From contig SKXU01000108.1 in the NCBI GenBank assembly GCA_007128245.1, positions 1-20,740 on the forward strand: a stretch of 20,740 nt of DNA, in the 5' to 3' direction. The first letter of the stretch is position 1; the number at the start of each line of letters is the position of its first letter. Made by a program: the position numbers and the translations under genes. The notes beneath the pieces are model-generated. The model did not search any database and was not told where the DNA came from. It saw only the letters and a program-made list of their open reading frames with translations. The DNA comes from Candidatus Woesearchaeota archaeon (GTDB taxonomy: Archaea; Nanobdellota; Nanobdellia; Woesearchaeales; SKIA01). Shown one piece after another: positions 6,799 to 14,183 of this stretch.

Positions 6799-7722
6799 TT
6801 ATTCATTCCTGTTATCGTTGCCGTCAACCACGCAATCAGCACCAACAATGACTTGTCCTTTGGTGTGCTTGACAATACTGCGCGGACCAATAATACTGTC
6901 TTTTAAGTCGGATTTGATGATGCGAGCTCCTTCCATCACAATACAATTAAACAAGGTTGATTGCTCAATAATAGCAGTTGCATGCACTCCATTCTCCAAC
7001 CCTTCTCGCTCACAAAACACCTTGTTCGTAGCAAGGGTTGTGGCGTGAACGCCCGTATCATACCATCCCTCGACAGGATGCACCTTGATTTGCTTGCCAT
7101 TTTTTGCCATTAACGCAAGCGCTTCAGGAAAATTGTATTCTCCCTTCGTACGAATACCTTGTTGATAGAGTACGTCAATCATGGCGAACATGGAGCGTGT
7201 ATCGCGAATGTAGTACATACCAATGTTTACGAGGTCCGAGTCAGGATCATCAGGTTTCTCAACAAGATCAGTCATGAACATTTCCTCATCATGATACACT
7301 ACTCCAAAGCGTCTTGGATCAGGAACTTGCGCAGTCCAGATTGCTCCGTCCATGTCCTCTTCACCAATGACCTCTAAGTCGGCATCAAAGAGGGTGTCGC
7401 AGAAAATAATAAGTGCGTCCTCGCCCTTCGCATGTGGCTCGGCGAGACGAATAGCATCCGCGCTACCATTAGCAACTGTTTGCTCAATGAATCGAAGGGG
7501 AACGTCAGGATACTGCTTTTTTGCCCACTCCTCAATTTGGTGTCCGAGGTATCCGGTGATAAAAATAATCTCTGAGACTTCAACACCCTGAATAGTCAGC
7601 GCGGAATCAATGATATGCTGAATTGTAGGCTTTCCCGCAATGGGGACGAGTGGCTTTGCGAGCGTGTGCGTGATAGGGCGCATTCGCGTCCCTTTGCCTC
7701 CGAGGGGTAAAATAAGTTTCAT
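6799..7722 (-). CDS. Sugar-1-phosphate nucleotidyltransferase (glucose-1-phosphate type)
   Basis: A 307-residue enzyme of the NTP_transferase family, which activates a sugar 1-phosphate with an NTP to give an NDP-sugar for surface glycan or glycoprotein synthesis. The nucleotide-binding signature PLGGKGTRMRPIT (residues 6-18) followed by KPLVPIAGKP is clear. Also present are the substrate-site GSADAI, a metal-binding Asp in IIFCDTLF (Asp109), EKPDDPD, the YNFPEALALM helix and GWYDTGVHATTL. The C-terminal part from about residue 245 has hexapeptide-like repeats (left-handed beta-helix). Glucose-1-phosphate thymidylyl- or uridylyltransferase are the best guesses; the base and sugar cannot be fixed. 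Its TTAATAAA promoter overlaps the stop codon of the VTT-protein gene upstream. It may supply sugars for glycosylating the exported proteins in this window, which is inference only. Confidence 0.9.
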   Translation of the reverse strand: MKLILPLGGKGTRMRPITHTLAKPLVPIAGKPTIQHIIDSALTIQGVEVSEIIFITGYLGHQIEEWAKKQYPDVPLRFIEQTVANGSADAIRLAEPHAKGEDALIIFCDTLFDADLEVIGEEDMDGAIWTAQVPDPRRFGVVYHDEEMFMTDLVEKPDDPDSDLVNIGMYYIRDTRSMFAMIDVLYQQGIRTKGEYNFPEALALMAKNGKQIKVHPVEGWYDTGVHATTLATNKVFCEREGLENGVHATAIIEQSTLFNCIVMEGARIIKSDLKDSIIGPRSIVKHTKGQVIVGADCVVDGNDNRNE

Positions 7723-7744
7723 ACATCAAGCGCATGTATTCGCA

Positions 7745-7752
7745 TTTATTAA
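7745..7752 (-). promoter_or_regulatory. TATA box of the nucleotidyltransferase gene
   Basis: TTAATAAA on the minus strand is centred 26 bases before ATG 7722. The TAA stop codon of the upstream VTT gene (7749-7751) is part of the box. Confidence 0.6.
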
Positions 7753-8423
7753 TGTTGTCGTGCCCGAATACGTTTGATAAAAAATGGGAGAACTGCAAGC
7801 ACTAAAACCAGTAAAAAAACGGGAGCTAAAGAAAGTAGGTCTTGCGATGACAGCGCAGATAATCCCTTCTCAGAAACAACCTCTCCCACCTTAACGGCGG
7901 CGTACGTATACGCAAAACTCGTGGGAGCAATACCAAGCACGGTCGCCCACCAATACGGGCGCACAGGAATGCGCGTCACCCCAAGAATATAGTTAAGCGC
8001 ATTATACGGGATAAGGGGTATGAGGCGCAACATAAGCACGCTCTCAAACGGCCGCTTGGTCAAGTGCTCTTCCGCTAAGAGAATGCGCTTGGGAGCAAGT
8101 CCCACAAACGCTTGTTGACCCAGGGCGCGCGAAACATAGTATGCTGCAAGCGCGCCTAGTGAGGCCCCAAGCATGTTCAGGGCGAACCCAACCCACAAGC
8201 CGTAGATGAGGCCTCCAAACACGGTAAAAATCGTTCCGGGAATTAAGAGAACTGTGCCCGTAACGTACACAAGAATAAACGCTACCCATCCAAGCACACC
8301 AAACGCGAGCACTGCTTGGCGCAACTCTGAAGCAACATCAACGTATTGACCAAGAAGAATGACTGCAACGATAAAGAGCGCAAAAACAATCGCTTGTACG
8401 ATAAGAAGTTTTTTTGAGAGCAC
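7749..8423 (-). CDS. TVP38/TMEM64 (VTT domain, DedA-like) membrane protein
   Basis: A 224-residue polytopic membrane protein of the VTT/SNARE-associated family. Relatives in the wider DedA superfamily are linked to lipid scrambling or flipping and membrane homeostasis. Seen here: an N-terminal helix (7-25), a hydrophobic region with a re-entrant-like GTVLLIPGTIFTVFGGLIYG (56-75), the glycine-rich helix LGASLGALAAYYVSR, the family hallmark RLIPLIPYNALNYILG (133-148, conserved Arg, prolines and Asn-Tyr), and a final helix (200-216) before a basic tail. The start codon is GTG at 8423, supported by a TTTATAT box 26 bases upstream and by the absence of a better ATG. It lies between a rhodanese gene and the nucleotidyltransferase on the same strand; each has its own promoter signal. 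The substrate is unknown. Confidence 0.88.
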   Translation of the reverse strand: MLSKKLLIVQAIVFALFIVAVILLGQYVDVASELRQAVLAFGVLGWVAFILVYVTGTVLLIPGTIFTVFGGLIYGLWVGFALNMLGASLGALAAYYVSRALGQQAFVGLAPKRILLAEEHLTKRPFESVLMLRLIPLIPYNALNYILGVTRIPVRPYWWATVLGIAPTSFAYTYAAVKVGEVVSEKGLSALSSQDLLSLAPVFLLVLVLAVLPFFIKRIRARQH

Positions 8424-8445
8424 ACCGCCCCAATACCCTCACAAC

Positions 8446-8452
8446 ATATAAA
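8446..8452 (-). promoter_or_regulatory. TATA box of the VTT membrane protein gene
   Basis: TTTATAT on the minus strand is centred 26 bases before the GTG start at 8423, supporting that non-ATG start. It lies 3 bases past the rhodanese stop codon. Confidence 0.6.
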
Positions 8453-8455
8453 CGT

Positions 8456-8788
8456 TTAGTGCGGATACTCAGTCACAGAAAATCCTGCTTGTTTATACCC
8501 TTCAATACCTTCGGCTAAGTCAAATACGTGGTCGTATCCCATTTCTTTAAGCGTCGCGGCAGCTTGGTCGCTGGCATGACATCCTTTATCATAGCAATAC
8601 ACCACGACAGTACGATGATGCTCAACCACATCCGTCACAATGGATTCTAATACTTCAAGCGGAATATTGATTGCTTTAGGAAGGTGTTGTTTACGAAAAT
8701 ACTCTGCTCCGAGCACATCAATCACCACAACGTCTTCATCGCTCGTAAGGAGTTCATGAACCTGCTTGGGAGTTAGTACGTCAACCAT
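8456..8788 (-). CDS. Single-domain rhodanese-like protein
   Basis: A 110-residue protein covering one rhodanese domain. Rhodaneses carry sulfane sulfur on an active-site cysteine and work in sulfur transfer, thiol redox or tRNA thiolation pathways. Fold markers are VVVIDVLGAEYFRKQHLPKA (residues about 20-39), matching the usual IDVRxxxEFxxGHIxGA block, and the catalytic VVYCYDKGCHASDQAA (62-77), where Cys65 is the expected nucleophile at the start of the active-site loop. The loop is one to two residues longer than the common CxxGxRS form and contains a second cysteine (Cys70), giving a possible disulfide or persulfide relay. The C-terminal DLAEGIEGYKQAGFSV matches the family end. A weak CTTAAAC box 24 bases upstream lies inside the end of the preceding nuclease gene. 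The acceptor is unknown. Confidence 0.93.
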   Translation of the reverse strand: MVDVLTPKQVHELLTSDEDVVVIDVLGAEYFRKQHLPKAINIPLEVLESIVTDVVEHHRTVVVYCYDKGCHASDQAAATLKEMGYDHVFDLAEGIEGYKQAGFSVTEYPH

Positions 8789-8800
8789 GCGCTTACTCGT

Positions 8801-10243
8801 TTATTCTGGTTTAAGTACTCTTTGTTTGAGTACTTCAACAACCTCTCGAAGCCCCTGCGTGTCTTGCTTGCAGTACTCAAGCAACTGTGACCGAACGTGC
8901 TCAGCGTCAGGAGCAGCTTTTTGGGTGATACGCAAAAACTCTTGTGACGCAGTGCTTCCGGAGGAAATCTCAAGGTCGGAGTAGAACGCACCGGTAAGCG
9001 CAGGAAGAATGGCTTTAAGCGAGCACGACCCGTGCTGCTTAGGATGATAATACCAAAACTCTCTAAACGGCGTGATCGTATCCACAAGACGATCCATGAC
9101 GTCAGACAGCCACGTCTCACCAGGAAACGCAGAGAGCAACTCAGAGAGCACGCGCCGCTCAAAAGACGCGTTGTGCGCGAGCACACTCCCCTCGCCACGC
9201 ATCACTTGTAGTGCGTGAAGCAAGGCAGGGCGCGGGTCTGAGCCGTCCGGATGAAGATACTCGTAGTGAGACACTGTTCCATCTGTTTGATCAACTTCTA
9301 GTGAGAACTGAAACGGGATGTGCTGATACGGAGAAGTATTCTCAAAGAGAGGAATCGCAGGGTTTATGGTTTCAAAATCAAGATAGGACACGGGCTCCTG
9401 AAGGCTGCCCAGCCACTCAGAAAGGCGCTGATGATCAACCTGGGGTGCTTGCAAAGTAACTGCTCTCCACTGCACAAACTGCTTGTGCGAAAGTCCTGCA
9501 CCATCAACAATATCCGCAATACGAAGGACGCCCTTATCCAAAAAATCTTTTCCCGTACTGCGATACAGCTCCGTCACGTTGTGCTCAGGAAGCACGATAA
9601 GCTCGCGAAGAGGACACCCATACGGGCTTGAGCAAGAGTGCGTTGCGGGCAGCTGCGGCCGAGGACCATCAAGCACTCTGAGAAGAGAAGATACTGTGCC
9701 GCTCATCCGCGACAAAAACGGCTCGATATCCTCTGTCACATCAACCTCCGTAAATAGCTCCTGCACGTCAAGATCTACTCCGCGCACATAGGAGGAGTTA
9801 ATATGAAGGATGTATGCGCGATGCACCACAAGGCCCGCTCTGCGAGCAGTGTCAACTTGAAAAGCCACATCCCACAAATGCACTTCTTTCACACTCGTCC
9901 CACTCTTTACCTCGAGAATGTCCCAACCACGTGGTGTGGGACGGAGGATGTCAACGCGGCAGTACTGCCTGCCAGCGATAAGAGCTGCTTCAAACACAGG
10001 CACTTCTTGCGAGAGTGCTTGTTTGCTCGCCTCCACATATGCAGCAAACCCTTCCGCATCAACGCGTATGCCATCCGGGTAGCGAGTGGTTGCGAGAGTG
10101 CCTACTTGTGTTCCTTGATCAAACATGGCTTGTTGGTCAGCAGTGATGGGAGAAAGTTCGTCTTTTGCGTGCGCAGCAAACCATAGCAACTCGGGACAAT
10201 ACACTCCTTGCGTAAACAATGACTTGGTGAGAAACTTACTCAT
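8801..10243 (-). CDS. DUF2779 nuclease: PD-(D/E)XK domain fused to DnaQ-like exonuclease
   Basis: A 480-residue protein with two nuclease signatures. The N-terminal part resembles Cas4/RecB PD-(D/E)XK nucleases: Asp98 in CRVDIL, Glu111-x-Lys113 in DILEVKSG, and a downstream DVAFQ helix like RecB motif QxxxY. Cys16 plus Cys204 and Cys210 may be ligands of an iron-sulfur cluster, though a fourth ligand is not obvious (Cys95 or His202 are candidates). The C-terminal part (from about 286) is the DUF2779 domain with DEDD-type exonuclease motifs: YLDFETI (Asp289, Glu291), LAHNASFERR (Asn358, Glu362), DVMDRLVD, and YCKQDT (Asp461). A role in DNA processing or repair is likely, but the pathway is unknown. 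ATG 10243 is chosen over an in-frame TTG at 10258 because a GATAAATG box lies 24 bases upstream. It has its own promoter, overlapping the stop of the gene at 10263. Confidence 0.87.
   Translation of the reverse strand: MSKFLTKSLFTQGVYCPELLWFAAHAKDELSPITADQQAMFDQGTQVGTLATTRYPDGIRVDAEGFAAYVEASKQALSQEVPVFEAALIAGRQYCRVDILRPTPRGWDILEVKSGTSVKEVHLWDVAFQVDTARRAGLVVHRAYILHINSSYVRGVDLDVQELFTEVDVTEDIEPFLSRMSGTVSSLLRVLDGPRPQLPATHSCSSPYGCPLRELIVLPEHNVTELYRSTGKDFLDKGVLRIADIVDGAGLSHKQFVQWRAVTLQAPQVDHQRLSEWLGSLQEPVSYLDFETINPAIPLFENTSPYQHIPFQFSLEVDQTDGTVSHYEYLHPDGSDPRPALLHALQVMRGEGSVLAHNASFERRVLSELLSAFPGETWLSDVMDRLVDTITPFREFWYYHPKQHGSCSLKAILPALTGAFYSDLEISSGSTASQEFLRITQKAAPDAEHVRSQLLEYCKQDTQGLREVVEVLKQRVLKPE
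8809..8815 (-). promoter_or_regulatory. Possible TATA box of the rhodanese gene
   Basis: CTTAAAC on the minus strand is centred 24 bases before ATG 8788, inside the last codons of the nuclease gene. It is weak; readthrough from the nuclease gene is an alternative. Confidence 0.4.
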
Positions 10244-10262
10244 GCCTTGCTGATGCAACCAA

Positions 10263-10673
10263 TCATTTATCTGTGTTTAGGCCGGCACAATAGTCTAAAA
10301 AGAAACCAACACGTTCTGTTGGCAGGCCTTCAGCAATATCTACAAGATCATCAAGTAGTTGTCTGCTTGCGCCAAGCCGTTTATCCCACTGTACTCGTTC
10401 AGCTTCATATGTGTGAGATCTTTTCTGAGCTAAAGAGAGGCGCAGTTCGCCATCACGATTTTTATGGTAAAAAGTGATTTCTGTCGCAACACACTGATCG
10501 GCATATTTATCGGCGAGTTGTGTTGCTTGCGAGCGAAGTTTTTTTGCTACTTCATACGCAGTCACTGCGCTTTCGAGCAGCGATTCTATTCCTGCACCTG
10601 TATGGTGGGATCCTAATGCGTCAGCCTTCCAGTATATTTCATCTAAGCTTTCCAGCCAAGCATCCTCTGTCAT
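10263..10673 (-). CDS. Small helical protein, unknown family
   Basis: A 136-residue soluble protein that I do not recognise. It appears mainly alpha-helical: a long charged helix spans about residues 28-62, followed by a short polar strand-like segment (EITFYHKNRDG) and a second helical half. Two cysteines (61, 129) are far apart. No signal peptide, membrane helix or catalytic motif is visible. The ATG at 10673 lies 25 bases after a TATAAATA box and is divergent from the P-type ATPase gene across a 90-base gap, so the two could share regulation. Its stop codon overlaps the TATA box of the downstream DUF2779 nuclease gene. The function is unknown. Confidence 0.75.
   Translation of the reverse strand: MTEDAWLESLDEIYWKADALGSHHTGAGIESLLESAVTAYEVAKKLRSQATQLADKYADQCVATEITFYHKNRDGELRLSLAQKRSHTYEAERVQWDKRLGASRQLLDDLVDIAEGLPTERVGFFLDYCAGLNTDK
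10264..10271 (-). promoter_or_regulatory. TATA box of the DUF2779 nuclease gene
   Basis: GATAAATG on the minus strand is centred 24 bases before ATG 10243 and overlaps the stop codon of the upstream small helical protein gene. Confidence 0.5.
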
Positions 10674-10694
10674 AACTCAAAAGTAGTTATTATT

Positions 10695-10702
10695 TATTTA
10701 TA
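10695..10702 (-). promoter_or_regulatory. TATA box of the small helical protein gene
   Basis: TATAAATA on the minus strand is centred 25 bases before ATG 10673, in the divergent gap shared with the ATPase promoter. Confidence 0.6.
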
Positions 10703-10732
10703 TGTGTTCTGTATTTTCTCATTGCCACAATG

Positions 10733-10740
10733 TTTAAATA
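10733..10740 (+). promoter_or_regulatory. TATA box of the P-type ATPase gene
   Basis: TTTAAATA is centred 27 bases before GTG 10764 and decides that start over the upstream GTG at 10704. Confidence 0.6.
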
Positions 10741-10763
10741 CGCTCATCGCGGCCAACGCTACG

Positions 10764-13496
10764 GTGAGAGAGGTGAATCCAAAAGAAGAACGATACTGGT
10801 ATTTACGAACGCCAGAAGAGACGCTCAAAGAACTCTCAACAGCAAAAAAAGGACTTACAACCCAAGAAGCGCAGAAAAGACAAGGAGAATTTGGCGCAAA
10901 CTCGCTTGTACAAGAAGAAGGATTCACCCACCTCAAAAACCTTCTCGACAAATGTAACAACCTTATCGTGTACGTACTCCTCGCAACAGGAATTATCAGC
11001 CTGTGGGGCGGTCACGTCATAGAATTCTGGGTGATACTTTTTATCATCGCATTCACCGTCCTCCTCGGATTCTTCCAAGAATACCACGCAGGAAAAAGCA
11101 TTGAGGCACTCCAAGCACTCACCGCAAAACACGTGCTCGTGCTACGAGATGGCACAGAACAAGAAATACCTGCAGAAGACCTCGTACCAGGAGACATCGT
11201 ACACCTGAACAGAGGAGTCATCGTCCCAGCAGACATCAGAATCATACACGCACAAGGACTCAGCGTTGACGAAAGCATTCTCACAGGAGAATCAGTACAA
11301 AAACACAAAGGATCAGAGCGCATAGAAAAACAAGACGTCCCACTCTCAGAACGAGAAAACATGGTGTTCTCAGGAACAAGCGTGACATCAGGAAAAGGTG
11401 TAGGCGTCGTTGTAGAAACAGGATTTACCAGCGAGATAGGAAAGATTAGTCTGGCTCTAAAAAGTATTGACAAAGAAAAAAGCCCTCTACAAAAAAAAGT
11501 CCACTCCATGTCACAGCGCATAAGCTTTGCAGTGGTTGCAATCGCAGCACTCTTTTACTTTCTCCTCCTCGCACAAGACTACGCACTCTCCGCAGCACTC
11601 CTGCTTGTAGCAGCAGTAGCAGTAGCAGGAATCCCAGAAGGATTCCCGCTCGTCATGACAGTAACGCTCTCACACGGAGTCAAACGCATGGCAAAACAAC
11701 AAGCAATCGTAAAAGACCTCTCAAGTGTTGAAACGCTTGGCACAACAACCGTCATCTGCACAGACAAAACAGGCACCCTCACAGAAAACAAGATGCGAGT
11801 AAACAAAATCTGGCTGCCAGAAAAAGAACTCGTCGTACAAGGAACAGGGTACGAACCAAGAAGCACCTTTTTGGACGGAAAAAAGACTCTTGCACAGCAA
11901 GACCTCAAACGCTACGAATACCTCTTTTACACCGCAGCACTCTGCAATAACGCTGAACTCGTATTCAGCGGAGGAGACTGGACGCTCAAAGGAGAACCCA
12001 CTGAAGGAGCACTCATCACCCTTGCAAAGAGTGCAGGGTTTGACGAAGAAGTGCTGCGAGAAACACATCCTCGCGTACACGAAATACCCTTTGATCCCGC
12101 ACAAAAATTCATGATTACTGTGCACAAACAAGAAGGAAAGAAAACACTTACTGCACACCTTAAGGGAGCTCCAGAAAAAGTACTTGAGAAATGCACGCAC
12201 TACCACAACGGGAAAAAACGCGTGAAACTCACTACACGAGAAAAACACGTTATTTACAAAGCAGTAGAAGAATACTCAAAACAAGCACTACGCGTACTAG
12301 CTCTGGCAACAAAGAACGCAAAGAGCGCAGAGCACACACAATCAGGATACACCTTCCAAGGATTCGTAGGCATACACGACCCCATACGCAAAGACGTATA
12401 CACCGCAGTAGAAGAGTGCCGCTCAGCAGGCGTTCGCATCATCATGGTCACAGGAGACCACGTAACCACCGCACAAGCAATAGGAAAAGAACTAGGATTA
12501 CTGGATAAAGAGCACGACAAGATCCTCACAGGAGCAGATGTTGACCGGCTCACAGACGAAGACCTCGACAAAGAAATACTGCGCACAGCAATCTTTGCAC
12601 GAACCACTCCCGAACACAAATTTCGCATAGTCGCAAGCCTGCAACGAACAGGAGCGATCACTGCAATGACCGGAGACGGAGTCAATGACGCGCCTGCACT
12701 CAAAAAAGCAGATATAGGAGTTGCCATGGGAAAAGACGGTACGGACGTTGCGCGCGAGAGCGCAAACATCGTCCTCGCAGACGACAACTTCGCAACCATT
12801 GTGCACGCGATACGAGAAGGACGAACGATTTACTCAAACATCAGGCGATTCATCTTCTATCTTCTCACCGCAAACCTCACCATCGTATCATTGATGATCT
12901 TTACCATCATGCTCGGCTTTGCAGCACCACTGACAGCGCTTATGATACTCTTTATCAACGTCATCACCTCAGTGGTGCCCGCATTCGCACTCTCAGTAGA
13001 ACCCACGCACAACAAAGTAATGCATCAACACCCAAGAAACCCCAAAGAAAAACTCCTCTCAACATACGTCCTGCTCAAAATAGGATTAGTAGCACCCATC
13101 ATCTTCCTAGGAACCTTCATCCTCTTCTTCTGGGAACTTGGACGATCAGACGTTGCAGTAGCACAAACAGTAGCACTCACAAGCATCGTGTTCTTCGGAC
13201 TCTTTCACGTGTTTAACGCACGAAGCCTACACATCTCAGCATTCAACCACAACTTCTTCAAAAACACATGGATCTTCATCAGCGTAGCAATCACCCTCAG
13301 CCTGCTCCTAGGAGCAATCTACACCCCATTTGGACAAGCAATTTTTGGCACAGTAGCACTTCCCACCAGCAAGATTCTCATCATAGCAGCAGTCGCAAGC
13401 TCAGTGCTCTTCATATCAGAAATCACGAAACTCGCGATACAAAGCGAGTTCGCAGAACAAGCACAACTCCAAGGAATAGACATCCGCTTGCAGTAA
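10764..13496 (+). CDS. P2-type cation-transporting ATPase with unusual ion site
   Basis: A 910-residue membrane pump with the full P2 (SERCA/Na,K-type) architecture and about ten helices (four before, six after the catalytic domains). Seen: an N-terminal cation ATPase segment, actuator TGES (174-177), M4 motif IPEGFPL (Glu292), phosphorylation site DKTGTLTEN (Asp334), nucleotide-binding KGAP (467-470), MVTGDH, and the hinge GDGVNDAP (Asp638, Asp642). In M5 (YLLTANLTIVS) and M6 (FINVITSVVPA) the acidic ligands at the SERCA Glu771 and Asp800 positions are Ile and Ser736, while the Asn and Thr neighbours remain; the carried ion is therefore uncertain and probably not Ca2+ with SERCA stoichiometry. 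The GTG at 10764 is chosen because TTTAAATA is centred 27 bases upstream; GTG 10773, preceded by GAGAGAGG, is the alternative. A GTG at 10704 would precede the promoter. Codons are strongly biased (Ala almost always GCA). Confidence 0.93.
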   Translation: MREVNPKEERYWYLRTPEETLKELSTAKKGLTTQEAQKRQGEFGANSLVQEEGFTHLKNLLDKCNNLIVYVLLATGIISLWGGHVIEFWVILFIIAFTVLLGFFQEYHAGKSIEALQALTAKHVLVLRDGTEQEIPAEDLVPGDIVHLNRGVIVPADIRIIHAQGLSVDESILTGESVQKHKGSERIEKQDVPLSERENMVFSGTSVTSGKGVGVVVETGFTSEIGKISLALKSIDKEKSPLQKKVHSMSQRISFAVVAIAALFYFLLLAQDYALSAALLLVAAVAVAGIPEGFPLVMTVTLSHGVKRMAKQQAIVKDLSSVETLGTTTVICTDKTGTLTENKMRVNKIWLPEKELVVQGTGYEPRSTFLDGKKTLAQQDLKRYEYLFYTAALCNNAELVFSGGDWTLKGEPTEGALITLAKSAGFDEEVLRETHPRVHEIPFDPAQKFMITVHKQEGKKTLTAHLKGAPEKVLEKCTHYHNGKKRVKLTTREKHVIYKAVEEYSKQALRVLALATKNAKSAEHTQSGYTFQGFVGIHDPIRKDVYTAVEECRSAGVRIIMVTGDHVTTAQAIGKELGLLDKEHDKILTGADVDRLTDEDLDKEILRTAIFARTTPEHKFRIVASLQRTGAITAMTGDGVNDAPALKKADIGVAMGKDGTDVARESANIVLADDNFATIVHAIREGRTIYSNIRRFIFYLLTANLTIVSLMIFTIMLGFAAPLTALMILFINVITSVVPAFALSVEPTHNKVMHQHPRNPKEKLLSTYVLLKIGLVAPIIFLGTFILFFWELGRSDVAVAQTVALTSIVFFGLFHVFNARSLHISAFNHNFFKNTWIFISVAITLSLLLGAIYTPFGQAIFGTVALPTSKILIIAAVASSVLFISEITKLAIQSEFAEQAQLQGIDIRLQ

Positions 13497-13497
13497 A

Positions 13498-13505
13498 CAT
13501 AAAAG
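13498..13505 (+). promoter_or_regulatory. TATA box of the metalloprotease gene
   Basis: CATAAAAG is centred 26 bases before ATG 13528 and begins one base after the ATPase stop codon. Confidence 0.5.
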
Positions 13506-13527
13506 CACACACCCATTGTTTATGGAA

Positions 13528-14181
13528 ATGAACTGGCCGCAAGATGCGTACACAGAGCTGACAGGAGAACCATCCCCTCATATTATCGTCACGTACAGCG
13601 GACGATTTAGTGGCTACAACGCAAACGTGCGCTACACAAGAAGGCACATGGACTTTCGCCTCGCAAAGCGCTGGAAGGACGTGGATGAAGACATACAAAA
13701 AGGCTTGTTACAACACCTTATGTGTCGCGTACTCAAACTCAAAGAAGACACCCTGCACATCCGGCTATACGAAGAGTTCCTCAGACAAGCAAGCGAATAC
13801 GCACCACAAGGAGAATCAGACCCGTACTTAGTGGAGCGCTTTTTAGTACTCAACAAGCAATACTTTGCAGGAATGATGACGCAACCAACACTCACGTGGG
13901 GACGCGCGAGCACCACAAAACTCGGAAGCTACGAATACGCAACAGACACCGTACGATTATCAACCATACTCAAAGAAGACGAAGACCTACTAGATTACGT
14001 ACTGTACCACGAGCTCCTGCACAAAAAACACAAATTCTCCTGCAGTAATGGAAGAACACACCACCACACACCAGCCTTTCGTGCAGACGAAAAAAAATTC
14101 TGGCTCAAAGACGCAGAAGAAAAACTACACGCGTTTGTCAGACAAAAAAAACAGAAAAAAAAATCATGGTGGAAGTGGTGA
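13528..14181 (+). CDS. SprT/YgjP-like zinc metalloprotease
   Basis: A 217-residue predicted zinc-dependent peptidase. The motif YHELLHKKH (His161, Glu162, His165) is the HExxH zinc site, and a third ligand is provided by the HHH cluster at 178-180 before TPAF, as in the SprT/DUF45 (YgjP, WLM) group where HExxH is followed by a nearby His-x-x-x-Phe. The N-terminal 110 residues lack a known domain. Substrates are unknown; SprT/Spartan relatives act on DNA-protein crosslinks, so a DNA-linked role is conceivable, but YgjP-like proteins are uncharacterised. The end is a run of lysines and tryptophans. An ATG at 13522 is also in frame; 13528 is preferred because the CATAAAAG box is centred 26 bases before it. 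It ends 2 bases from the convergent gene at 14184, and its A-rich 3' end is a poly-T tract for that gene. Confidence 0.85.
   Translation: MNWPQDAYTELTGEPSPHIIVTYSGRFSGYNANVRYTRRHMDFRLAKRWKDVDEDIQKGLLQHLMCRVLKLKEDTLHIRLYEEFLRQASEYAPQGESDPYLVERFLVLNKQYFAGMMTQPTLTWGRASTTKLGSYEYATDTVRLSTILKEDEDLLDYVLYHELLHKKHKFSCSNGRTHHHTPAFRADEKKFWLKDAEEKLHAFVRQKKQKKKSWWKW
14144..14163 (-). terminator. Double poly-T terminator for the secreted propeller protein gene
   Basis: On the minus strand, about 20 bases past the stop codon at 14184, a run of nine T is followed after three bases by a run of eight T. Poly-T tracts are the usual archaeal intrinsic terminators. The same DNA codes for the lysine-rich tail of the convergent metalloprotease. 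Confidence 0.45.
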
Positions 14182-14183
14182 AC

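Noticed and set aside
10704..10763. Upstream GTG start for the P-type ATPase
   Set aside because: The TATA box at 10733-10740 would lie inside the coding region, and the added 20 residues do not resemble the N-terminus of the family.
11721..12799. Two long minus-strand frames inside the ATPase gene
   Set aside because: The Cys/Phe/Ser-rich translations are what the strongly A/C-biased ATPase codons give when read backwards; there is no promoter.
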